From Candidatus Adiutrix sp. (GTDB taxonomy: Bacteria; Desulfobacterota; Desulfarculia; Adiutricales; Adiutricaceae), in assembly GCA_031283395.1 (NCBI GenBank), contig JAITBV010000232.1:1-13119 (forward strand): a stretch of 13,119 nucleotides of DNA. The letters run 5' to 3'. Below the pieces are notes generated by a model. It had not been told where the DNA came from. It saw nothing but the letters and a program-made list of their open reading frames with translations, and made no database searches. Both the position numbers and the translations under genes were made by a program. Numbering within the stretch: the stretch's first letter is position 1; the number at the start of each line of letters is the position of its first letter. This document shows positions 1-6,216 of the stretch, one piece after another.

Positions 1-68
1 GAATAAGCCGGCATCAGCAGCAGATCGTCAAAGGTCAGCCCCTCGTCAAATATCCTGGTCTTGTTCAT
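1..68 (-). CDS. guaB: IMP dehydrogenase, N-terminal fragment (runs off the left edge)
   Basis: Only the first 22 complete codons lie in the window. Read on the minus strand from the ATG at 68, they give an N-terminus containing GLTFDDLLLMPAY. This matches the conserved opening of IMP dehydrogenases, typically LTFDDVLLxPA. The enzyme oxidises IMP to XMP with NAD+, the committed step of guanine nucleotide synthesis in the cytoplasm. An AGGTGG ribosome-binding site sits about 4 bases before the ATG. The gene starts 41 bases after the stop of the ppx-like gene with no hairpin between them, so it is probably the last visible member of the same operon. The CBS domains and catalytic cysteine loop lie outside the window. 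The family call rests on a short but characteristic stretch. Confidence 0.85.
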   Translation of the reverse strand, partial: MNKTRIFDEGLTFDDLLLMPAY

Positions 69-109
69 CCGCCACCTGCCTTTGCTGTGCTCTGCATCCA
101 AAAATTGTT

Positions 110-1060
110 TTAAACGGTCGAGTCCGGCCCCAAGCCCGCGGCCGCCAGCCAGAGACCTTCCAGAAGGCCGTTGTCGCTGACCGTAAGTTCCGTCCGGCGG
201 AAGTGATCCATTATTTCAAGGGCCAGCGCCAGCCCGGCCGGCAGGGCGTCGGCCCGGCGGGGGTGGAGGCCGTATTTCTCCACCCGTCGGGCCTCGCTTA
301 AGGGGGCCAGCTCGGCCAGAAGGCCGGCCAGGGCCGGACGGGCCAGCCGGGAATTGTTGACCAGGTCCGGGTCATAGGTTTTAAGCCCCAGGAGGAGAGC
401 GGCCATGGTGGTGACCGTGCCGGCCGTGCCCACCAGGACGGGATCGGCCTGAACAAAACTCAGGTCGGCCGCGGACAAAGCCGCCCGCGTCGCCAGGGCC
501 ACCGCTTCCAGTTGGCCGGGCCGGGCCGGGGCTTCAAGATAGGCTTCGGTCAGGCCCACCACTCCCAGGTCCAGGCTCAGGCTACGGCCGGGGGTTCCGC
601 CGGTGACGGTTATGAATTCAGTCGACCGTCCTCCGATATCAAAAATCAGGGCCTCCGGGGGGCTTGGAGCCAGGCCGGTCAGCACCCCGGCCGCGGTCAG
701 TCGGGCTTCCTCCTCACCGGTCAGGAGCCGGGTTTCCCCGCCGTAACGCCGGGCCGTTTCGGCCAGAAACGCCGGCCCGTCGGCGGCCAGGCGGGCGGCC
801 ATGGTGGCCCCGGCCAGCACCCGACCCGCCTTGGAGGCGCGGATTTCGGCCGCGAAACTGTCCAGGGCCTCCCAGGCCCGGTTCAGGGCCGAAGGGGCCA
901 ACGGGCCGCCGGGGGCCAAGCCTTCGGCCAGGCGGGGGAGTTCCTGAAAAACCCGCTTATCGTCCCAGGGGTGCGGCCTTTTTTCCTCCGCCTTTCCCGC
1001 CAGCATGAGCCGGAAGGTGTTGGAGCCCAGGTCCAGGGCGGCGATGGGAGGGGGAGCCAT
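110..1060 (-). CDS. Ppx/GppA-family exopolyphosphatase / pppGpp phosphatase, short form
   Basis: The protein is 316 residues. The family removes terminal phosphates from polyphosphate and/or the 5' phosphate of pppGpp in the cytoplasm, using an ASKHA (actin/Hsp70-type) fold. Visible motifs are DLGSNTFRL at residues 10-18 (phosphate 1 loop), the GEEEARL segment at 115-121 with the probable catalytic glutamate, DIGGRSTEF at 141-149 (phosphate 2 loop), GTAGTVTTMA at 211-220, and SDNGLLEGL at 295-303. The length fits the single-module form without the C-terminal HD domain of long E. coli-type Ppx. I chose the ATG at 1060 because it puts DLGSN at the usual position and has GGTGA upstream. The frame stays open to 1195, but that start would overlap coaE. 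The usual DIGGGSTE has Arg for its third Gly here. The sequence does not decide between Ppx and GppA activity. Confidence 0.9.
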   Translation of the reverse strand: MAPPPIAALDLGSNTFRLMLAGKAEEKRPHPWDDKRVFQELPRLAEGLAPGGPLAPSALNRAWEALDSFAAEIRASKAGRVLAGATMAARLAADGPAFLAETARRYGGETRLLTGEEEARLTAAGVLTGLAPSPPEALIFDIGGRSTEFITVTGGTPGRSLSLDLGVVGLTEAYLEAPARPGQLEAVALATRAALSAADLSFVQADPVLVGTAGTVTTMAALLLGLKTYDPDLVNNSRLARPALAGLLAELAPLSEARRVEKYGLHPRRADALPAGLALALEIMDHFRRTELTVSDNGLLEGLWLAAAGLGPDSTV

Positions 1061-1110
1061 GGGGTTCACCAGATATGGAGGGCGGACTAAAATCCGCCCA
1101 CAAGATATAT

Positions 1111-1899
1111 TTAGGAATGTAGGATAGCAGATTTTAAAGCGCCTGCCAAGAGGCGGGGCCAGAGAGTCCGGACCTGGGCTTCCGTCTCGGCCCATTCACC
1201 ATCGTTATTGATAATGAAATCGGCGCCTTTTATTTTGGGGGCCGCCGGCCACTGGGCTTCCAGGAGGCGTTTGGCCTCCTGCCGGTTCATATGCGATCGG
1301 CGGGCCAGGAGACGGGCTGTTTGGGTGGCCGGGCTGGCGAAGACCAGGATTATGGGCCGGAAAAGGCTGTTCAGCCCTGTTTCAAACAAGAGGGGCACGC
1401 TGACGACCACGGCCGGCTCATCGTCCAGGTCCGCCATTTTCCGGTCCAATAGATCCCAGATGAGAGGGTGGAGGGCGGCTTCCAGGCCGCGGCGCGCCTC
1501 GGGGTCGGCAAAGACGGCCCGCCCGATCCCCGCCCGGTCCAGGGTGCCGTCCGGGCCGAGGAAAGCCGGTCCCAAAAGTTCCAGAACAGCCTTGAAGCCC
1601 GCCTGGCCCGGGGCGGTGGCCTCTCTGGAGAGGTCATCAAGATCCACCTGCCTGGCCCCCAGGGTCTCCATGAGGCCGGCCACCCGGGATTTGCCCGAGG
1701 CTGCCCCGCCGGTCAGGGCCAGGCGCAGTCGGCCGGTCCGCCTCAGGCGTTCGGCGAGTCCCGGGCGGGCCAAGGCCCAGTCCGGCGGTCCTGGATTTTC
1801 GGGAATCCCGCGGTTTTCCGAGGGTTCGTTTGAATCACGGTCCTTATTTTCTTTTTGGCCCTGATTCCGGCGGCCCGCGTTCTGGTCGTCGTCCATCAT
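1111..1899 (-). CDS. coaE: dephospho-CoA kinase with N-terminal extension
   Basis: CoaE phosphorylates the 3'-hydroxyl of dephospho-CoA with ATP, the last step of coenzyme A synthesis in the cytoplasm. With the ATG at 1899 the protein is 262 residues. It has a P-loop LTGGAASGKS at 62-71, DLDDLSRE at 86-93, the HPLIW helix at 144-148, VPLLFETGL at 168-176 and a C-terminal ADFIINNDG at 226-234, all standard CoaE landmarks. Ordinary CoaE is near 200 residues with the P-loop almost at the N-terminus. Here about 60 residues precede it, rich in Asp, Asn, Glu, Arg, Gly and Pro, and probably disordered. The frame stays open to a GTG at 1995, inside the preceding gph-like gene. I prefer the tandem ATGs at 1899/1896, which leave a 46-base gap, but the ribosome-binding site is weak. 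A later non-ATG start that removes the tail is possible. Confidence 0.9.
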   Translation of the reverse strand: MMDDDQNAGRRNQGQKENKDRDSNEPSENRGIPENPGPPDWALARPGLAERLRRTGRLRLALTGGAASGKSRVAGLMETLGARQVDLDDLSREATAPGQAGFKAVLELLGPAFLGPDGTLDRAGIGRAVFADPEARRGLEAALHPLIWDLLDRKMADLDDEPAVVVSVPLLFETGLNSLFRPIILVFASPATQTARLLARRSHMNRQEAKRLLEAQWPAAPKIKGADFIINNDGEWAETEAQVRTLWPRLLAGALKSAILHS

Positions 1900-1945
1900 G
1901 TTCAACTCTGGTTCCCGGCTCCGGGTGCGCCATTGGCGTTTTAAT

Positions 1946-2665
1946 TTATGAATCAACCTGTCCGTTCGGACTATTAAGCCCGTGCGGTTTAACACCCGCC
2001 GGATATAGGTCCAGGACGAAGCCCTGGAGTTCGGCCGGGGAATCCACCAGGAGGGCCGCGCCGGCCGCGGCCAGTTCCGCCCGTCCCCGGTAGCCCCAGG
2101 TCACCCCCACCGGCCACATCCCGGCCCGCTGGGCCGTCTTCATGTCCACAGCGCTGTCGCCAAGGTATATGAAGCGGTCAGGGGAGAGGCCCAGGGTTTC
2201 GGCCAGGGCCAGGGCCGCGGTGGGGTCGGGCTTGGCCGGCCGCTGGGGGCTCAGGCCCCAGGCCACCTCGAAGAGGCCGGGGAAATAGTGGTTCACCACC
2301 GCGGTCGTGTTGTCCTGGTTTTTGTTGGACAGCACGGCCAGCTTAAAGCCCCGGGCCTTGAGTTCCGCCAGGAGTTCCGGCACTCCGGGATAGGGGCGGG
2401 ACTTCCGGCATTGGTTGGCCCGGTAGCGGATGGTGAATCCATTATAGACGCGCCCCACCTTTTCCGGGTCGCGCCTGTCTTCGGGCAGGGCCCGGGTGAC
2501 CAGAAGCCTTTGACCGTTGCCGACCATGAGCCGGTAGTCGTCATAGCTGTGGCCGGGCAGGCCCTCTTCGGCCAGGGCCTGGTTAAGGCTGTCGCCCAGG
2601 TCCTCCAGGGTGTACAGGAGGGTACCGTCGAGATCCCAGAGCGTCGCCGCTAATCCCGGTCCCAT
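1946..2665 (-). CDS. gph: HAD-superfamily phosphatase, phosphoglycolate phosphatase-like
   Basis: This 239-residue protein has all four HAD motifs: DLDGT at 11-15 (nucleophile D11, acid D13), LSN at 112-114, K145 in KPDP, and GDSAVDM at 169-175 with the metal-binding aspartates. The helical cap between motifs I and II and the overall pattern (PYPGVPELLAEL, then KLAVLSNK) match the Gph/PGP family. That family hydrolyses 2-phosphoglycolate, which arises from oxidised DNA ends or oxygenase side reactions. HAD substrates cannot be fixed from motifs, so another small phosphate ester is possible. In a riboflavin operon, one candidate is the still poorly assigned phosphatase that dephosphorylates 5-amino-6-ribitylamino-uracil phosphate after RibD; several HAD enzymes do this in other bacteria. 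The gene starts 7 bases after ribE, so the two are surely co-transcribed. No strong Shine-Dalgarno is visible, which suggests translational coupling. Confidence 0.85.
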   Translation of the reverse strand: MGPGLAATLWDLDGTLLYTLEDLGDSLNQALAEEGLPGHSYDDYRLMVGNGQRLLVTRALPEDRRDPEKVGRVYNGFTIRYRANQCRKSRPYPGVPELLAELKARGFKLAVLSNKNQDNTTAVVNHYFPGLFEVAWGLSPQRPAKPDPTAALALAETLGLSPDRFIYLGDSAVDMKTAQRAGMWPVGVTWGYRGRAELAAAGAALLVDSPAELQGFVLDLYPAGVKPHGLNSPNGQVDS

Positions 2666-2672
2666 ATGGAAA

Positions 2673-3317
2673 TCAAATGAAGCCGCCCCGGGCCAGGGCT
2701 TCCAGGGACAGGCCGCCCCGGGTGCCCTGGTTCTGAAAAGTCAGGAGGCGGTGGACATATTTGCCCAAAAGGTCGGTTTCCAGGTTGACCGCGTCCCCCG
2801 GCCGGAGCCCGCCCAGGGTGGTTTGATCCAGGGTGTGGGGTATGAGGTTTACGGTGAAGGCCTCGGCCAGAATTTCATTGACGGTCAGGCTGACTCCGTC
2901 CACGGCGATGGAACCTTTGGCCACCACAAAGGGCCGAAGGGGCGCGGGCAGGCTGAATTTAAGGATCTGGCTGGCCCCGGCCGAAGTTTTTGAAGCCAGG
3001 GCGCCCAGGCCGTCCACATGACCGCTCACCAGATGGCCGCCCAGGCGGTCACCCAGGGCCAGGGCCCGTTCCAGGTTGATCCGGTCCGCCCGCCCGAGGG
3101 TGGACCGGTTCAAAGTCTCGGCCGAGGCGTGGGCGGTGAAGCCTCGGGGTCCGTAAAGGCCGGCCACGGTCAGGCAGACCCCGGAAACGGCCACGCTCTC
3201 CCCCAGGACCAGGGGCGGGGTCCAGTCGAATTCGGCGGTCACCCCCAGCTCGACTTCGCCGCCCCGGGCCGCGCGCCGGTCAAGGCGGCCCAACCCCTGG
3301 GTCAGGCCGGTGAACAT
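2673..3317 (-). CDS. ribE: riboflavin synthase, alpha chain
   Basis: Riboflavin synthase joins two molecules of 6,7-dimethyl-8-ribityllumazine to give riboflavin and 5-amino-6-ribitylaminouracil. The 214-residue protein shows the family's internal duplication. Module one has the MFTG start, GESVAVSGVCLTV at 39-51, AETLNRSTLG at 66-75 and GGHLVSGHVDG at 93-103. Module two has KGSIAVDGVSLTVN at 134-147, IPHTLDQTTLG at 159-169 and VNLETDLLGKYV at 177-188. I start it at the ATG at 3317, because MFTG is the near-universal N-terminus. A TTG one codon upstream is the only earlier option. The ATG shares one base with the ribD stop (TGATG), a sign of tight translational coupling. Length is normal. Lumazine synthase (ribH) and ribAB are not in the window. 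Confidence 0.95.
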   Translation of the reverse strand: MFTGLTQGLGRLDRRAARGGEVELGVTAEFDWTPPLVLGESVAVSGVCLTVAGLYGPRGFTAHASAETLNRSTLGRADRINLERALALGDRLGGHLVSGHVDGLGALASKTSAGASQILKFSLPAPLRPFVVAKGSIAVDGVSLTVNEILAEAFTVNLIPHTLDQTTLGGLRPGDAVNLETDLLGKYVHRLLTFQNQGTRGGLSLEALARGGFI

Positions 3318-4513
3318 CAAGTTTCCCCGGTCAGGGGCGGCGTCAGGCCCGCGGTCCTGAAAACAGCCTCGCGGTCTTCAGGAGCGCCGAAGCCGCCCTG
3401 GGGCCGGATGGTGATATGGATATCCGGGCCTTTGCGGCCCAGCTTCAATATTTCAGCCGGCCGGGCCAGGCTGAGCTGTCCCAGGCCGGCGCCCCCTATG
3501 ACGCCGGGGGCCTTGACCCCGCCCAGGAATTCCGGAGCCAGGAATAAATGGGCCAGGTCCACCACCGGTTCATCAATGAGGGCCGAGGAGGCCAGGGTGG
3601 CCCCGGGTTCTATCAGGACGCTCTGCAAGCCGCGCCGCCCCAGTTCTTCCAGCACTCCCCGGATGGACAGAAGCCGGGAGCCGAAGGAGGGGCCGACAAT
3701 GACCTGGTGGCCCCGTCTGGTCAGTTTTTCGATCTTGGCCGGGGAGGCGTTGGCCTTGCAGAAGACCACCGTGGGGCCGCCCAGGGTGGGGTCGAACAGC
3801 TTGAGTTCTGGTGAAAGCCTTAAAGTGGGGTCCAGCACCACCCGCCAGGGCTGCCGGTGCATCTTGCGCCGGCCCCAGGGGCGGGGCGAGAGTTCGGGGT
3901 TGTCCTTTTCGGCCGTATGGCGGCCGATGATGATGGCGTCCACTCCGGCCCGGATATGGTGGCCGAAATTGCGGGCCGCCTTGGAGCTTATCCAGCGGGA
4001 TTCCCCGGAAGCCGTGGCCGTTTTGCCGTCCAGGGAGGCGGCCGTCTTGAGGATGACGAAGGGCCGGCCGGTGATGATCCATTTGAAAAAGAAAAGGTTG
4101 ACTTCAAAACATTCTTCGGTCAAGAGGCCCCCTTGGACCTCCACCCCGGCCGCGGCCAGGGCCTTGGCCCCGCCGGAGGCCACGGCGTTGGGGTCCGGCA
4201 GGCCGAAGAAGACCCGGGCCAGGCCGGCCTGGAGGATGGCTTCGGTGCAGGGCCCGGTTCGGCCATAGTGATGGCAGGGCTCCAGGTTTACATAAAGGTC
4301 GGCTCCTTTGGCCTTGCGGCCGGCCTCCAGGAGGGCCGCGGCCTCGGCATGTGGCTGCCCCGGTCCGGTGTGCCAGCCGCGGCCCACCACCCGCCGGCCC
4401 TTGACCACCACCGCCCCCACCAGGGGATTGGGCGAAACCAGTCCCCAGCCCCGCCGGGCCAGTTGCAGGGCTTCCTTCATATGTTCGATCTGGTCTTTGG
4501 TCCAAATGCTCAT
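3317..4513 (-). CDS. ribD: bifunctional pyrimidine deaminase / reductase of riboflavin synthesis
   Basis: RibD deaminates 2,5-diamino-6-ribosylamino-pyrimidinone phosphate and then reduces the ribosyl side chain with NADPH. The 398-residue protein has the N-terminal cytidine-deaminase-like zinc domain: SPNPLVGAVVV at 27-37, H55-A-E57, and PCHHYGRTGPC at 79-89 with the zinc ligands C80 and C89. The C-terminal domain is the dihydrofolate-reductase-like reductase: LKTAASLDGKTA, a WISS segment, GVDAIIIGRHT, RVVLDPTLRL, and EPGATLASS where EGGPTLA is more usual. Full-length RibD is normally 360-400 residues, so it is complete. The ATG at 4513 has a good GGGGG ribosome-binding site about 7 bases upstream. 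It is the first gene of the minus-strand run and has its own promoter. No RFN (FMN) riboswitch precedes it, unlike many ribD operons. Confidence 0.95.
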   Translation of the reverse strand: MSIWTKDQIEHMKEALQLARRGWGLVSPNPLVGAVVVKGRRVVGRGWHTGPGQPHAEAAALLEAGRKAKGADLYVNLEPCHHYGRTGPCTEAILQAGLARVFFGLPDPNAVASGGAKALAAAGVEVQGGLLTEECFEVNLFFFKWIITGRPFVILKTAASLDGKTATASGESRWISSKAARNFGHHIRAGVDAIIIGRHTAEKDNPELSPRPWGRRKMHRQPWRVVLDPTLRLSPELKLFDPTLGGPTVVFCKANASPAKIEKLTRRGHQVIVGPSFGSRLLSIRGVLEELGRRGLQSVLIEPGATLASSALIDEPVVDLAHLFLAPEFLGGVKAPGVIGGAGLGQLSLARPAEILKLGRKGPDIHITIRPQGGFGAPEDREAVFRTAGLTPPLTGET

Positions 4514-4534
4514 GGTTCGCCCCCTACCCGCTCA

Positions 4535-4563
4535 ATAATATATTATGGCGGTCCGCTTGGCAA
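4535..4563 (-). promoter_or_regulatory. probable sigma-70-type promoter of the ribD operon, overlapped by a palindrome
   Basis: On the minus strand, TTGCCA (4563-4558) and TATTAT (4540-4535) are separated by exactly 17 bases. The predicted start would lie about 15-18 bases before the ribD ATG, giving a short leader with a strong ribosome-binding site. The -10 box is covered by a perfect 12-bp palindrome, ATAATATATTAT, at 4535-4546, where a bound repressor would block the promoter. Motifs and spacing are seen directly; function is inferred. Confidence 0.5.
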
Positions 4564-4616
4564 GCCGATGAAATTTTTTCTTGCTCCAGCCCCAGTGTTG
4601 TGATATAAACTAACCC

Positions 4617-4653
4617 ATTTAATTAAATTGTTAGCGATTAAAAGCTGACAATT
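4617..4653. promoter_or_regulatory. candidate operator: adjacent AT-rich palindrome and long inverted repeat
   Basis: A perfect 12-bp palindrome, ATTTAATTAAAT (4617-4628), overlaps an inverted repeat with arms AATTGTTAGC (4626-4635) and GCTGACAATT (4644-4653) separated by 8 bases. The arms match at nine of ten positions. The element lies between divergent ribD and the winged-helix regulator, about 130 bases before the regulator's ATG. It is not followed by a T tract, so a DNA-binding site is more likely than a terminator. The most economical guess is autoregulation by the adjacent regulator. The rest of the 272-base gap (4514-4785) holds the ribD promoter and no convincing gene. Confidence 0.4.
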
Positions 4654-4785
4654 GAACACCAAATTAAAGGCGGTCCCGGGCTGGATTATTTTGGGGCCGG
4701 CCCTCATAAGCATTGCGTAATTTTCCGGCTGGCGCCGGGTCTCCTCGTTCCATGTCCTGAACCTTTAGTAGGGAGACTTGACTCT

Positions 4786-5106
4786 ATGAGAAGGGAAATC
4801 GCCCCGGACATAATCAGCAAATGGGGCGCGGCCGCTCCAATTCTGGAAGCCTTGGGCTCAGTTACCAGGCAGCGGATTTTATTGCTTTTTGAACCCGGAG
4901 AACAGATCAACATCAAAAATGTGGCCGAACAGTTCAATCTGTCCCGCACCGCGGTGGTCCACCACATCAGTGTGCTGCAGGAAGCCGGCATCCTCAAGGG
5001 CGAAAGGGTGGGGAAAGAAGTGATCATGTACGTGGATTGGAATGTGATCACCCAAGCCCTGGGTCGGGTCATTTCTTTGATTGATGAGGAATACGGGACG
5101 GATTGA
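4786..5106 (+). CDS. small ArsR-like winged-helix transcriptional regulator without metal-site cysteines
   Basis: This 106-residue cytoplasmic protein has a classic winged helix-turn-helix: LGSVTRQRILLLF at about 23-35, helix-turn-helix VAEQFNLSRTAVVHHISVLQEAGIL at about 46-70 (recognition helix SRTAVVHHISVL), then a wing with GERVGKEVIMYV. Length and layout fit ArsR/SmtB-type dimeric repressors. It has no cysteine at all and lacks the ELCVCD-type site; the equivalent stretch reads EQINIKNVAEQF. The C-terminal helix also lacks the usual His/Asp metal pattern. It is therefore unlikely to be a classical metal sensor and may respond to a small molecule, a protein, or nothing. AGGGAG lies 11 bases before the ATG. 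It is divergent from ribD with palindromes in the shared spacer, so both itself and the rib operon are candidate targets. The target and signal are unknown. Confidence 0.85.
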   Translation: MRREIAPDIISKWGAAAPILEALGSVTRQRILLLFEPGEQINIKNVAEQFNLSRTAVVHHISVLQEAGILKGERVGKEVIMYVDWNVITQALGRVISLIDEEYGTD

Positions 5107-5120
5107 GCCGTCCTCTCCCG

Positions 5121-5144
5121 GAACCGGGCCGGCCGGCCCGGTTC
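5121..5144. terminator. perfect 24-bp GC palindrome between convergent genes, possible bidirectional terminator
   Basis: The sequence is a perfect palindrome with arms GAACCGGGCC and GGCCCGGTTC around a central GGCC. It can form a 10-bp stem with a 4-base loop in RNA from either strand. It lies 14 bases after the stop of the winged-helix regulator and 19 bases past the stop of the Sel1 gene, where the two converge. The plus strand continues with an A-rich rather than a T-rich run, and the minus strand has its T-rich run before the hairpin, so it is not a textbook intrinsic terminator. Position favours transcript-end function. Confidence 0.45.
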
Positions 5145-5163
5145 GAAATTAAAAACAAAATTT

Positions 5164-6216
5164 CTAGTTGGGATCCGAGAGGGTTCTGGTGGTCGGGGCC
5201 AGGCCTTCCTCGATCATGCGTTCCAGGCGTTTTTGCTGGCCGGGGCTGAGAGTGAGCCGCAGCTTGTCGTATTCCGTCCGGGCCTGGTCATGTCCCTTCT
5301 CCGCGGCCCGGTTGAGCCAGAAGGCCCCGGTGATGGGATCCTTGGGCGTGGCTTGGCCGGCCAGGAACATATGGCCCAGACGGTAGGCGCCTTCAGGCAG
5401 GTCGGCGGCCATTTTAAAATGCCTAAGGGCGGCCCGGGGGTCCGGGCGGCGGCCGAAGTCGTTGTCCAGGCTCAAAAGACCCAGGGCCAGGTGGGCTTCG
5501 GGCCGGCCGGCCTCGGCGGCCTTGGTGAAAGCCGCCCAGGCTTCTGGAGCCCGCCGGTTCCGCAGGTGGATTTCCCCCAGCCAATACCGGGCCTCTGGCG
5601 TGCCGGATTTTTCCAGCCAGCCCATCGCTGTTTCCGGGTTATTTTGATAGTAATGGAGCCCCAGTTCCAGGGCCGCGTTCCGGTCCTCCCGGGACGCGGC
5701 CACGGTCAGCCAGAGGAGGGCCTGGCCCGGGTCGCGGGGGCGGCCGCCTGCGCCTTCGTCATAGAAAGCGGCCAGGCGGTGGGCGGCCGCCGGGTGGCCG
5801 GCGGCCGCGGCTTTTAGATAAAAGGGAACCGGCTCCAGGCCAGAGACGGTCTTTTTCTCCAAAGCCTCGGCCAGGGTGAAAGCGGCTTCGGCCCAACCGG
5901 CCCGGGCTGCGGCCAGGAGGTGGTCGCGCCAGATATCCGGTCCCTGCCACAAAGGGCTTTCCGGGCCATGTAGACGGGCCAGGCCCAGGAGAGCCTCGCG
6001 GGAGCCGGCTCGGGCCGCGGCCAGATAATGCTCCCGGGCCCCGGCCGCGTCAGGCGGGGTGCGGTATTCCAGGGCCAGGCCGGCCATAAGTTCGGTCCAG
6101 GCCGGGTCGGCCTGGGCCGCGCGCAAAGGGGTTGACTGGGCCGCGCCAAAGGCCCACCAGAGAGCCAGGAAAAGGGCCGTCGGCCCCAGATTGAGGCTTT
6201 TCCGCGTCAAGGCCAT
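5164..6216 (-). CDS. exported Sel1-repeat (TPR-like) protein
   Basis: The 350-residue protein begins with an uncleaved-looking or Sec-type signal segment (residues 11-27, hydrophobic, then A-Q-S). The rest is helical repeats of Sel1 style. Clear units lie around 58-84, 94-122, 130-155 (ending in a YDEG signature), 165-190, 225-250, 262-286 and 296-318. They show the family's AA-x-x-GHxxA-x-xLxxxY rhythm. Sel1 repeats form a scaffold for protein-protein contacts, often in the periplasm. No enzymatic motif is visible. The ATG at 6216 overlaps the end of the solute-binding protein gene by 10 bases and has an AGGGGAGGA ribosome-binding site within that gene, so the two are co-expressed. It probably acts with the preceding envelope proteins, but its partner is not indicated. 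A role in envelope assembly or signalling is inference. Confidence 0.8.
   Translation of the reverse strand: MALTRKSLNLGPTALFLALWWAFGAAQSTPLRAAQADPAWTELMAGLALEYRTPPDAAGAREHYLAAARAGSREALLGLARLHGPESPLWQGPDIWRDHLLAAARAGWAEAAFTLAEALEKKTVSGLEPVPFYLKAAAAGHPAAAHRLAAFYDEGAGGRPRDPGQALLWLTVAASREDRNAALELGLHYYQNNPETAMGWLEKSGTPEARYWLGEIHLRNRRAPEAWAAFTKAAEAGRPEAHLALGLLSLDNDFGRRPDPRAALRHFKMAADLPEGAYRLGHMFLAGQATPKDPITGAFWLNRAAEKGHDQARTEYDKLRLTLSPGQQKRLERMIEEGLAPTTRTLSDPN

Noticed and set aside
1996..2060. Possible upstream start of coaE inside the gph-like gene (GTG at 1995)
   Set aside because: It would overlap gph by 50 bases and lengthen an already oversized N-terminus; no better ribosome-binding site is seen.
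3018..4268. A 416-codon plus-strand frame opposite ribE and ribD
   Set aside because: Long antisense frames are common in GC-rich DNA. Its product is a low-complexity Gly/Pro/Arg sequence without recognisable domains, while ribD and ribE are unmistakable.
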